Assembly: GCA_011959105.1 (NCBI GenBank)
Contig: BLLU01000031.1
Coordinates: 1-64,000 of the forward strand
Origin: Lachnospiraceae bacterium
GTDB lineage: Bacteria > Bacillota > Clostridia > Lachnospirales > Lachnospiraceae
Length of the DNA stretch: 64,000 bases
Direction: 5' to 3'
Part shown: piece by piece, positions 45,578 through 53,880 of the stretch
Layout of the letters: the number at the start of each line of letters is the position of its first letter
Numbering within the stretch: position 1 is the stretch's first letter
Program-made: the position numbers and the translations under genes
Notes under the pieces: generated by a model
The model's database searches: none
The model's input: the letters and a program-made list of their open reading frames with translations, nothing else
What the model was told of the DNA's origin: nothing

Positions 45578-45710
45578 GATAAAAGGATAGGGCTGCCCCG
45601 GGGACAGGTGTCGTTTGATTCAGGCGATGCTCCGCCCAGTGGCGGCCTGTTTTGATACGGAATAAATTTTGAAGGCAGATGCATTATACAATTTAGAGGT
45701 GTGTGAATTG

Positions 45711-48698
45711 ATGGAAAAGGCAGAGATTTTCAGTGTATTGGGAATAGGGGAAAACTTTGGGGAGCAGGAGATCAGGGCGGCTTATCGGGAGAAGCTGGCA
45801 GTGACCAATCCAGAGGACAATCCGGAGGGATTCAAGCGCCTGCGCCAGGCCTATGAGGAGGCCCTTGCCCTGGCGCGGCAACCCCAGGGGGAGGAGGAGC
45901 CGGAACAGGAGGATACCACGGAAACCGGCCGCTGGGTGGCCCAGGCGGCCGGGCTCTACAGCACTCTGGAGGGCAGACAGGATCTGGAAGCGTGGCGGGA
46001 GATGTTTTCCCAGGAGATTTACCAGTCTCTGGACGGGGAGGCGGAATGTCAGGAAAAACTGCTGGTTTTTTTGATGCAGCATTATAAACTGCCCACCGGG
46101 ATTTGGAATCTGTTGGAGGAAAAGCTGGAGATCTGTAAGAACCAGACCCGTCTGAAAGAAAAGTTTCCGGCAGATTTCATCGACTATCTGGTGAGTCGGG
46201 TGACCCGGGGGGAAGATGTGGAATTTTCCCAGTTTGAGGGGCCCCAGGACGGGGACTACGACAGTTTTCTGCAGTGTTATGATAATTGCTGGGGGGCGCT
46301 GCAGGAGAAAAAACTGGAGTACGCGGCCCAGCTTTTGGAAGAGAGCGGACGTATGGGGATCTGGCATCCCTGCATGGAAGTGTGCCGGGCTCACTATTAT
46401 CAGGCCGACGGCCGGCAGGAAGAGGCCGTGAACTGCATGAGGGAACTGCAGCGAAAGTTCCCGGGGGATGAATTGATAGAGTTCAACCTGGCCCAGCTAT
46501 TGTGGGACCAGGGGCAGACGGAGGAGGCTGCCCGGTGTTTCCAGGGAATCAAGGAACGGAATGACAAGCATTATACGGCCAATCTGCGCCTGTCCCAATG
46601 GTATCACGACAGGGGGGAGGATCAGAAGGCAAAGAAATGCGCGGAAGAGGTGCTGTCCTCCGGTTATGATGACAATTTCCATCAGCTGCTTAAGGAGATC
46701 AACGCCGGCCTGGAAAAGGAATTGGAGAGAAATGCAAGTCTCTATGACAGTCCGGGAGACATACTGGAACTGGGCTGGTGTTATCTGCAGGACGAACGTT
46801 TTTCCCTGGGAATCCGGCGGGTGAAGGAGCTGGAGGAACGCGTTCCCGAAGGGCGTCTGGAGGAGTACCTGGGCCTGATGACCAAACTCTACCGGGAGGC
46901 GGCGGAATATGAGAAATCCGTCAGCTACGCCAAACGGTGGCGGCAGGCCCTGGAGAAGAGAATTCCCACGGAGGAGGGCGAAGCCCTGGAGAAGGATCAG
47001 GACAGGCTGCGCCAGTCCCATGCCATCTGTATGCAATGCTACCGCGCCCTGGGGTATCTGGATTCGTCCTACTATGAAAAGGCTCTGGAGGAGGCGGACG
47101 CCATGGAGGCCGTCAACCCTCATGACATCGGTGTGCTGATGGAACGTGCCCAGACCTATCTGGATATGGAAGAGTACGAGAAATGCCTGGATCTGGTGAA
47201 ACGCCTGGTGCAGGAGTACAGGGTTTATGCGGCTCTGGCCACGGCGCTGGAGGCTTACCGCAGACAATGGGATGCTTCCGGCGTGATACAGACGGGCCGC
47301 CAGCTGATCCAGTTCTTTCCCGACTATGCCAGACCCTATGTGGACATGGCCAAGGTATATCTGGATCTGGACTACACCAGGGAATTGGAAGAACTGCTGA
47401 CTGAGGCCAGGGAAAAAGGCATTGAGAGCCCTTATCTGGAGGCCTATGCCTATCAGAAAGACCATAAGGTCAGCGCCGAACTGATGCAGAAAAAGGTGGA
47501 GAAATTCCGAAGTATTTTTCTGGAGCATGTGGAAAACGGAGACCTCTCCTTCTATGAGCCGGGGCTCACGCAGTTGACGGAATATCTTTACCATGCGCCG
47601 GGGGCCTATCTGCTGGTGGAGAGGGGAATTTTCCACAAGGCGGCTCATCATTATAAAGAAGCGGTGGCGGACTATGAACAGGTGCTGGCTTATGTGCCCC
47701 AGCAGATTTACGCCCTGAACGGTATGAGCCAGGTATATAAACATCAGGGGGATTATGAGCAGGCCATCATCTGCCTGCGCAAGGCCGTGCTGTTTGATAC
47801 GGATGGGGATCTGCAGCCCGGTGCATCCATGGATATGGCCGATTTGTATCTGCGTGTGGCAGATTATGAGAAAGCCCTGGAATATCTGGAGCAGTACGTG
47901 AAGTATGCGGACAGCAGGAAATTGAATACCAGTGTCTACAGACTGGGCAAGATTGCCACGGGATATATCCGCAACGGCAGATATGATATGGCGGTAAAGA
48001 TATTTGAGAGTGCCTATGCCAAAGACCCCATGGGGCTGTATGAAAAGCTGGCGGATCTGTATCAGGTGACAGGACAGCCCCAGGAGGCCAGAAATGTGCT
48101 GAAACAATGGGCTGCCGGGCTGGGTATTGAAGAGAGCGCCTTGGGAAAGCTGTTTGGCAGGAAAAAAGGCAATGCCGGATTCAGCGATTATTATGTGAGC
48201 CTGGGCTGGACGGAATTGATTTATGGTGAAAAAGACAAGGCAGTGAAGGCTTTTGTCAATGCGCTGGACTATCAGCCGGATCTGAACAAGGCCGAGGGAA
48301 CCCTATGCGACGCCGTTTTTGCCTTTATCCTGTGCGGGGAGGAAAAACTGGGAAAAAAGTATGGCGAAAAGCTGAAAGACTGGCTGCGGCAAGAGCAGTT
48401 CGCCCGGAAAAACGAGTATTATGAACAGGAAAAAGGACATCTGCAGCTGGAGTTCCTGGCTGCCTATTATACGGAGCCGGAGGAGAAACTGCAGGAACTG
48501 CTGGACCGGGAGGACAAATGTGAGTGCTGCAATTTCTGTACATATGCCATCTGCAAGGAGATGGAGGGTGTGCGGCTCCTGATGATGCTCCGCAGAGGGC
48601 AGACCAAGGAGGCCCGGGAGCGCTTATCCCGCAATCTGGAGATCCAGCCCCAGGACGAATACATGCTGGCCATAAAGCATATGTGCTTTGAAGAGTAG
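45711..48698 (+). CDS. Degenerate J-domain plus TPR repeat protein
   Basis: A 995-residue protein. The N-terminus (residues 1-55, IFSVLGIGENFGEQEIRAAYREKLAVTNPEDNPEGFKRLRQAYEEA) is a J-domain in which the HPD tripeptide is replaced by N-P-E-D. The rest is an array of tetratricopeptide-like repeats, clear at YKEAVADYEQVLAYVPQQIYALNGMSQVYKHQGDYEQAIICLRKAV. The C-terminus has CECCNFCTYAIC. Direct linkage to an HscC-like Hsp70 suggests a client-presenting co-chaperone pair, although loss of HPD argues against classical ATPase stimulation. ATG 45711 with GAGGTG upstream is preferred over TTG 45669. Confidence 0.85.
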   Translation: MEKAEIFSVLGIGENFGEQEIRAAYREKLAVTNPEDNPEGFKRLRQAYEEALALARQPQGEEEPEQEDTTETGRWVAQAAGLYSTLEGRQDLEAWREMFSQEIYQSLDGEAECQEKLLVFLMQHYKLPTGIWNLLEEKLEICKNQTRLKEKFPADFIDYLVSRVTRGEDVEFSQFEGPQDGDYDSFLQCYDNCWGALQEKKLEYAAQLLEESGRMGIWHPCMEVCRAHYYQADGRQEEAVNCMRELQRKFPGDELIEFNLAQLLWDQGQTEEAARCFQGIKERNDKHYTANLRLSQWYHDRGEDQKAKKCAEEVLSSGYDDNFHQLLKEINAGLEKELERNASLYDSPGDILELGWCYLQDERFSLGIRRVKELEERVPEGRLEEYLGLMTKLYREAAEYEKSVSYAKRWRQALEKRIPTEEGEALEKDQDRLRQSHAICMQCYRALGYLDSSYYEKALEEADAMEAVNPHDIGVLMERAQTYLDMEEYEKCLDLVKRLVQEYRVYAALATALEAYRRQWDASGVIQTGRQLIQFFPDYARPYVDMAKVYLDLDYTRELEELLTEAREKGIESPYLEAYAYQKDHKVSAELMQKKVEKFRSIFLEHVENGDLSFYEPGLTQLTEYLYHAPGAYLLVERGIFHKAAHHYKEAVADYEQVLAYVPQQIYALNGMSQVYKHQGDYEQAIICLRKAVLFDTDGDLQPGASMDMADLYLRVADYEKALEYLEQYVKYADSRKLNTSVYRLGKIATGYIRNGRYDMAVKIFESAYAKDPMGLYEKLADLYQVTGQPQEARNVLKQWAAGLGIEESALGKLFGRKKGNAGFSDYYVSLGWTELIYGEKDKAVKAFVNALDYQPDLNKAEGTLCDAVFAFILCGEEKLGKKYGEKLKDWLRQEQFARKNEYYEQEKGHLQLEFLAAYYTEPEEKLQELLDREDKCECCNFCTYAICKEMEGVRLLMMLRRGQTKEARERLSRNLEIQPQDEYMLAIKHMCFEE

Positions 48699-48699
48699 C

Positions 48700-48855
48700 G
48701 GGCAAATGCGGAACTAAAACAACATGTGCAGGAAGGGCAAATGCGGAACTAATACAGCATATGCCCGAAGTGCGCACTGCTGCCTGTGGGGACACCGAAG
48801 GGGGCCGGGCAGGCAGCACCGGGAGAGTGCGCAGGAAGGGCAAATGCGGAACTAA
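48700..48855 (+). repeat. Three copies of a leader repeat with a start-stop mini-frame
   Basis: GGGCAAATGCGGAACTAA occurs at 48700-48717, 48735-48752 and 48838-48855; the last two are preceded by GCAGGAA. Each contains ATG CGG AAC TAA (M-R-N-stop). The last copy runs into the Hsp70 ribosome binding site. Related copies precede genes at 8335-8350 and 15125-15134. Confidence 0.8.
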
Positions 48856-48873
48856 ATTAGAAAGAGGAAATAT

Positions 48874-50562
48874 ATGATAGTAGGAATTGATTTGGGAACA
48901 ACCAACAGCTTGATCGCTTATTTTTCGGAGGAAGGTCCGAAGATCATCCCCAACCGGCTGGGCAGAAACCTGACCCCTTCGGTGGTCAGCGTGGACGAGG
49001 AAGGCAATGTCTATGTGGGAGAGACCGCCCGGGAACGCATGAGCCTGTACCCGGACACGGTGGTGGGCGCTTTTAAGCGCAGCATGGGCACGGAGAGGCA
49101 GTATAACTTAAGCGGCCATATGTACAGACCGGAGGAACTTTCCAGCTTTGTACTGCGTTCCCTGAAGGAGGATGCGGAGACCTATCTGGGGGAGGAGGTC
49201 ACGGAAGCGGTGATCAGCGTTCCCGCGTATTTTGACGACAAGCGCCGGAAAGCTACCAAGCGGGCCGGGGAATTGGCCGGGCTGAAGGTGGAGCGCATGA
49301 TCTCGGAGCCCACGGCGGCGGCGGTGGCCTACGGCCTGTACGACAAGACCCGGGATACCAAATTTCTGGTGTTTGACCTGGGAGGAGGCACTTTCGATGT
49401 GTCCATATTGGAATTGTATCACAATATCCTGGAGGTACGCGCCGTGGCCGGGGACAATTATCTGGGCGGCGAGGATTTCACGGAGGTGATGAGCAAGCTG
49501 TTTATGCAGAAGCAGAAGCTGGCCATGAGCAGTCTGTCCGAGAAGGAGCAGGTGCGGCTGTACAAGCAGGCGGAGAAGGCCAAATGTGCTGTCAGCGGCA
49601 GCGACCGCGTTGTAATGAAATGCCTGATCGACGAAAAGGAACTGGAGACGGAGATTAAATATAAGGAATATGAGGACGCCTGCGAGGAACTTTTGAACAA
49701 GATCCGGGAGCCAGTGAAAAAGAGCCTGTCCGACGCGGGCCTGAAGCTGGGGGATATCGACGAAATTCTGTTGATCGGCGGCGCTACCAGGTTGTCCGTG
49801 ATTCGGGATTTCCTGATCCGGCTGTTCCGCAAATTCCCAGACACCAATATGAACCCGGACGAGGCGGTGGCGCTGGGAGCCGCGGTGCAGGCCGCCATGA
49901 AGGAGCGTCGGGAAGAGGTGAAGGAAGTCATTCTGACGGATGTGTGCTCTTTTACCCTGGGCACGGAAGTGGTGGTGGAGTACGAGGAGGGGAAATTCGA
50001 GGACGGGCGTTTCTGTCCGATCATTGAGCGCAATACCGTGATTCCTGCCAGTCACACGGAGCGTATGTACACCGTCCGGGACAATCAGGACAAAGTCAGG
50101 GTCCGGGTGCTTCAGGGGGAGAGCCGCTTTGCCCGGAACAATCTGTATCTGGGGGAAATGACCATCGACCTGCCCAAGGCCCCCAAGGGGCAGGAGTCCG
50201 TGGACGTGACCTACACTTATGATATCAACTCCCTGCTGGAGGTGGAGGTAAAAGTGGTGTCCACGGGCCTGAGCCAGAAAATGATCATCAAGGGAGTGGA
50301 TAACACCATGACGGACGAGGAGATTGCCCGCCGCATGGAGGAACTGGCCTACCTGAAGATCCAGCCCAGGGATCAGGAAGAGAACCGTCTGGTGCTGCTG
50401 CGGGCGGAGCGCATGTACGAGGAATCTCTTGGCGACAAGCGCAGGAATCTGGATCATTATATCAATCGCTTTGAGGCGGCCCTGAAGGGCGGCGACCACC
50501 AGGAGATTGCGGATACCCGCCGGGAACTGTCGGATTTCCTGGACGAAGACGAGGATTTGTAA
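48874..50562 (+). CDS. HscC-like Hsp70 chaperone
   Basis: A 562-residue short Hsp70. Phosphate-1 loop IVGIDLGTTNSLIAYF, then GAFKRSMGTERQYNL, VISVPAYFDDKRRKATKRAGELAGL, phosphate-2 FDLGGGTFDVSIL and adenosine motif LLIGGATRLSVIRDFL are intact. The substrate-binding domain is present, but the helical lid is short, as in HscC (about 556 residues), and the protein ends in acidic DEDEDL. It probably works with the upstream J-domain/TPR protein. ATG 48874 follows AGAAAGAGGAAATAT. Confidence 0.92.
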   Translation: MIVGIDLGTTNSLIAYFSEEGPKIIPNRLGRNLTPSVVSVDEEGNVYVGETARERMSLYPDTVVGAFKRSMGTERQYNLSGHMYRPEELSSFVLRSLKEDAETYLGEEVTEAVISVPAYFDDKRRKATKRAGELAGLKVERMISEPTAAAVAYGLYDKTRDTKFLVFDLGGGTFDVSILELYHNILEVRAVAGDNYLGGEDFTEVMSKLFMQKQKLAMSSLSEKEQVRLYKQAEKAKCAVSGSDRVVMKCLIDEKELETEIKYKEYEDACEELLNKIREPVKKSLSDAGLKLGDIDEILLIGGATRLSVIRDFLIRLFRKFPDTNMNPDEAVALGAAVQAAMKERREEVKEVILTDVCSFTLGTEVVVEYEEGKFEDGRFCPIIERNTVIPASHTERMYTVRDNQDKVRVRVLQGESRFARNNLYLGEMTIDLPKAPKGQESVDVTYTYDINSLLEVEVKVVSTGLSQKMIIKGVDNTMTDEEIARRMEELAYLKIQPRDQEENRLVLLRAERMYEESLGDKRRNLDHYINRFEAALKGGDHQEIADTRRELSDFLDEDEDL

Positions 50563-50708
50563 TGGCTGCGGAACCGGAGAACGGCAGAAATAAGGTTGAC
50601 AAGTTCTGGGATTATATCTATAATAACGTAGATTATGAATCTTTTGAAGATATGGAGATAATAGAAGAGTCTGGAGGAAAACATCATGAAGGCATATGGT
50701 GTAAATGA
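50562..50708 (+). CDS. Possible 48-aa acidic peptide coupled to the Hsp70 gene
   Basis: An ATG overlapping the Hsp70 stop (TAATG) opens 48 codons beginning MAAEPENGRNKVDKFWDYIY and ending in an acidic stretch. The frame crosses the consensus alaS promoter and overlaps the alaS start by 23 bases. It may be a genuine coupled peptide or a chance reading of promoter DNA; I lean slightly to chance. Confidence 0.3.
   Translation: MAAEPENGRNKVDKFWDYIYNNVDYESFEDMEIIEESGGKHHEGIWCK
50596..50624 (+). promoter_or_regulatory. Consensus sigma-A promoter for alaS
   Basis: TTGACA (50596-50601), 17-bp spacer, TATAAT (50619-50624): a perfect consensus. No T-box leader lies between it and alaS (61 bp). Confidence 0.85.
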
Positions 50709-53343
50709 GTTACGCAGAATGTATCTCGACTTTTTTGAGAGCAAAGAGCATTTGAAAATGAAGAGTTTTTCCCTGGTGCCGCCCCACACGGACAAGAGTC
50801 TGCTGTTGATCGGCGCCGGCATGGCACCCTTAAAGCCTTACTTTACAGGCCAGGAGATCCCTCCCAGCAGGCGCGTGACCACCTGTCAGAAGTGTATGCG
50901 CACCACAGATATTGAGAACGTGGGCAAAACGGCCCGCCATCTGACATTCTTTGAGATGCTGGGGAATTTTTCCTTCGGGGATTACTTTAAGCAGGAAGCC
51001 ATTGCCTGGAGCTGGGAATTTCTCACAAAGACCATCGGCATGGACCCCGACAGGCTCTACCCCTCCATTTATGGGGAGGACGAGGAGGCTTTCGAAATCT
51101 GGAACAAGGAGATCGGTATTCCGGCAGAGAAGATCACCCGCTTTTACCGGGACGAGAACGGCGACTGCGATAATTTCTGGGAGCACGGCGCAGGTCCCTG
51201 CGGCCCCTGCTCGGAGATCTATTACGATCGGGGAGAGAAGTATGGCTGCGGCAGACCCGACTGCAAAGTGGGCTGCGACTGCGACCGCTTTATGGAAGTC
51301 TGGAACAATGTATTCACTCAGTTTGAGAGCGACGGAAAGGGCCATTATCAGGAACTTTCCCAGAAAAATATTGACACCGGCATGGGTCTGGAGCGTCTGG
51401 CCGTGGTGGTGCAGGATGTGAACTCCGTTTTTGACATAGACACCATGAAAGCCATTCGGGATCGAATCTGCCGGATTGCCGGGGTGACTTACCAAACGGA
51501 GGAGGCTGTGGATGTGTCCGTGCGGCTGATCACCGACCACATTCGTTCCGCCACCTTCATGATCAGTGACGGCATCCTGCCCTCCAACGAAGGCCGGGGG
51601 TATGTGCTGCGCCGCCTGATCCGCCGGGCGGCCCGACACGGCAGGCTGCTGGGGATCACCGGCAAATTCCTGGCGGATCTGAGCCGGACGGTGATTGGTG
51701 AATGCCGGGACGGCTACCCGGAACTGGAGGAGAAGAGCGAACTCATCCTCACGGTGCTGACCCAGGAGGAGGACAAATTTGACAAGACCATCGACCTGGG
51801 GCTGAGCATCCTGGCGGAGATGGAGGAAGAGATGAAAGCGGCGGGCGTGACGGAACTGTCCGGGGAAAATGTGTTTAAACTTTATGATACCTATGGCTTC
51901 CCTGTGGACCTGACCCAGGAAATCCTGGCGGAGAAAGGATTTTCCATCGACGAAGCCGGTTTCGATGTGTGTATGCGGCAGCAGAAGGAAATGGCGCAGA
52001 AGGCCCGAAAGGTCACCAATTATATGGGGGCGGACGTGACGGTGTACGAGTCCATTGATCCTTCTGTCACCACAGAGTTCGTGGGCTATGACAGACTGCA
52101 GCACAATTCCCGGGTAACGGTGCTTACCACCGAGACAGAACTGGTGGAGGCTTTGACCGACGGCCAGACGGGCACCATCATCGTGGAGGAGACCCCCTTC
52201 TACGCCACCATGGGAGGCCAGAACGGGGACACCGGCGTGATTACCACGGCGGACGGCAGCTTTGAGGTGAAGGATACCGTAAAGCTGATGGGCGGCAAGG
52301 TAGGTCACATCGGCATGGTGACAGGCGGTATGATCAAGTTGGGAGATATGGCCACTCTCACGGTGGAATCGGGACGCAGAAGCGATACCTGCAAAAACCA
52401 CAGCGCCACCCATCTGCTGCAGAAGGCTCTGCGGGAAGTGCTGGGAACCCATGTGGAGCAGTCCGGTTCCTATGTGGACGGGGAGAGGCTGCGGTTTGAC
52501 TTTACCCATTTTGCGGCTATGACAGCGGAAGAACTGGCCCGGGTAGAGGCCATGGTAAATGAAAAGATCGAAGAGAACATCCCGGTGGATACCCGGGTGA
52601 TGGACATCGAGGAGGCCAGAAAGACCGGAGCCATGGCCTTGTTTGGAGAAAAGTACGGCGAAAAGGTCCGGGTGGTCCGGATGGGGGATTTCTCCGTGGA
52701 ACTCTGCGGCGGTACCCATGTGGCCAACACGGGAAATATCGGCAGCTTCAAGATTCTGTCCGAGAACGGCGTGGCGGCAGGGGTGCGGCGCATCGAGGCA
52801 CTGACGGGAAAAGGCGTGCTGGCGTATTATAAGAATCTGGAAAATATCATCCAGGAAGCGGCCAGGACATTGAAAACCACTCCCGGTAATCTGGTGGAGA
52901 AGTGCGGACATCTGATGGGAGAGCTGAAGGCTCTGCACGGGGAATTGGAATCCCTGAAGAGCAAGGCGGCCAAGGATGCTTTGGGTGATGTGATGAACCA
53001 GGTACAGGAGGTAAGTGGCGTGAAGCTGCTTTCCGCCAGTGTGGAAGGTGTGGACATGAACGGTCTGCGTGATCTGGGCGACCAACTCAAAGACAAGCTG
53101 GGAGAGGGCGTGGTGGTGCTGATCTCCGATCTGGAAGGCAAGGTGAATATGATTACCATGGCCACCAACGAAGCACAGAAGGCGGGCGCTCATGCGGGCA
53201 ACCTGATCAAAGGCATCGCTCCCCTGGTGGGCGGCGGCGGCGGCGGCCGTCCGGGCATGGCCCAGGCCGGCGGCAAGAACCCGGCAGGAATCCCGGAGGC
53301 TTTGGCGGAGGCCGCCAAAGTGCTGGAGAGCCAGCTTAGTTAG
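50686..53343 (+). CDS. alaS: Alanyl-tRNA synthetase
   Basis: An 885-residue class II synthetase charging tRNA-Ala. The catalytic core begins ELRRMYLDFFESKEHLKMKSFSLVP, with HLTFFEMLGNFSFGDYFK and the GMGLERLAVVVQ motif 3. The editing domain has the zinc-binding HSATHLLQKALREVLG and CGGTHVANTGNIGSFKI. A C-Ala domain ends in a glycine-rich GGGGGGRPGMAQAGGK stretch. The length is standard. ATG 50686 follows TGGAGGAAAACATC. Own promoter upstream and terminator downstream. Confidence 0.98.
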   Translation: MKAYGVNELRRMYLDFFESKEHLKMKSFSLVPPHTDKSLLLIGAGMAPLKPYFTGQEIPPSRRVTTCQKCMRTTDIENVGKTARHLTFFEMLGNFSFGDYFKQEAIAWSWEFLTKTIGMDPDRLYPSIYGEDEEAFEIWNKEIGIPAEKITRFYRDENGDCDNFWEHGAGPCGPCSEIYYDRGEKYGCGRPDCKVGCDCDRFMEVWNNVFTQFESDGKGHYQELSQKNIDTGMGLERLAVVVQDVNSVFDIDTMKAIRDRICRIAGVTYQTEEAVDVSVRLITDHIRSATFMISDGILPSNEGRGYVLRRLIRRAARHGRLLGITGKFLADLSRTVIGECRDGYPELEEKSELILTVLTQEEDKFDKTIDLGLSILAEMEEEMKAAGVTELSGENVFKLYDTYGFPVDLTQEILAEKGFSIDEAGFDVCMRQQKEMAQKARKVTNYMGADVTVYESIDPSVTTEFVGYDRLQHNSRVTVLTTETELVEALTDGQTGTIIVEETPFYATMGGQNGDTGVITTADGSFEVKDTVKLMGGKVGHIGMVTGGMIKLGDMATLTVESGRRSDTCKNHSATHLLQKALREVLGTHVEQSGSYVDGERLRFDFTHFAAMTAEELARVEAMVNEKIEENIPVDTRVMDIEEARKTGAMALFGEKYGEKVRVVRMGDFSVELCGGTHVANTGNIGSFKILSENGVAAGVRRIEALTGKGVLAYYKNLENIIQEAARTLKTTPGNLVEKCGHLMGELKALHGELESLKSKAAKDALGDVMNQVQEVSGVKLLSASVEGVDMNGLRDLGDQLKDKLGEGVVVLISDLEGKVNMITMATNEAQKAGAHAGNLIKGIAPLVGGGGGGRPGMAQAGGKNPAGIPEALAEAAKVLESQLS

Positions 53344-53350
53344 GACATGT

Positions 53351-53391
53351 AAAAAGAGCAGGAAAATCCATGGCGGATTCCTGCTCTTTTT
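53351..53391. terminator. Bidirectional terminator between alaS and the XRE gene
   Basis: AAAAAGAGCAGGAA (53351-53364) and TTCCTGCTCTTTTT (53378-53391) form a perfect 14-bp stem flanked by A and T runs. Confidence 0.9.
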
Positions 53392-53423
53392 ATCTGCTTC
53401 ATTTTAGGGCATTGAGGAAACGA

Positions 53424-53720
53424 CTATTTATGCTTAATGCTCAAAAGAAAATGCTGCAGAAGTTTTCGCTGTTCGTCATTCAGCATTGACACATCCAGGC
53501 TTTTATCCCGTTCCTCCTTGTCAAAACCCAGCAGATAATCCGTAGAACAGCAGTACAGCCGGGCCAGAGCCATAAGAATCTCCACGCTGGGAGTGCGCTC
53601 ACTGCTCTCATAGTTGGAGATAATAGAGGCTGATACTCCCACGGAACCAGCTACTTCTTTTTGTGACAGATTCTTTAATAATCTTTGTTCCTGCAATCTT
53701 TTTCCTAATCCGTATACCAT
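53424..53720 (-). CDS. XRE-family transcriptional regulator
   Basis: A 98-residue single-domain regulator. The cro/C1-type helix-turn-helix spans residues about 4-60 (LGKRLQEQRLLKNLSQKEVAGSVGVSASIISNYESSERTPSVEILMALARLY), with a short C-terminal helix probably for dimerisation. I chose ATG 53720 (GGAGG 9 nt upstream) over TTG 53726. It is divergent from the LTA-synthase-like gene. The intergenic DNA carries three TGCTT(A/T)(A)(A/G)G sites spaced exactly 21 bp, likely its own operator, so it probably controls that gene and itself. Confidence 0.9.
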   Translation of the reverse strand: MVYGLGKRLQEQRLLKNLSQKEVAGSVGVSASIISNYESSERTPSVEILMALARLYCCSTDYLLGFDKEERDKSLDVSMLNDEQRKLLQHFLLSIKHK

Positions 53721-53760
53721 GAGCAAATACCTCCTTATCTCATTGTATTGTGTTATATTC

Positions 53761-53821
53761 TGCTTTAGGGCAAGAAAACTATGCTTAAAGCATTGTCAAC
53801 TTTGCTTAAAGATGATATACT
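53761..53821 (+). promoter_or_regulatory. Operator array and promoter of the LTA-synthase-like gene
   Basis: TTGTCA (53793-53798), 17-bp spacer, TATACT (53816-53821). TGCTTTAGG, TGCTTAAAG and TGCTTAAAG begin at 53761, 53782 and 53803, a 21-bp period; the middle copy forms ATGCT-TAA-AGCAT. The third copy lies inside the promoter spacer, so bound protein would block transcription. Confidence 0.65.
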
Positions 53822-53880
53822 AGTGCCTGGTTCATACTGCGGATGAGAAATCCCAGAGATAAAAAGTAAAAGGAGACAGG

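Noticed and set aside
49108..50499. Long antisense ORFs inside Hsp70, alaS, the activase and other GC-rich genes
   Set aside because: They mirror strongly conserved genes, have no ribosome binding sites and show the His/Gln/Leu-rich composition of reverse-strand reading.
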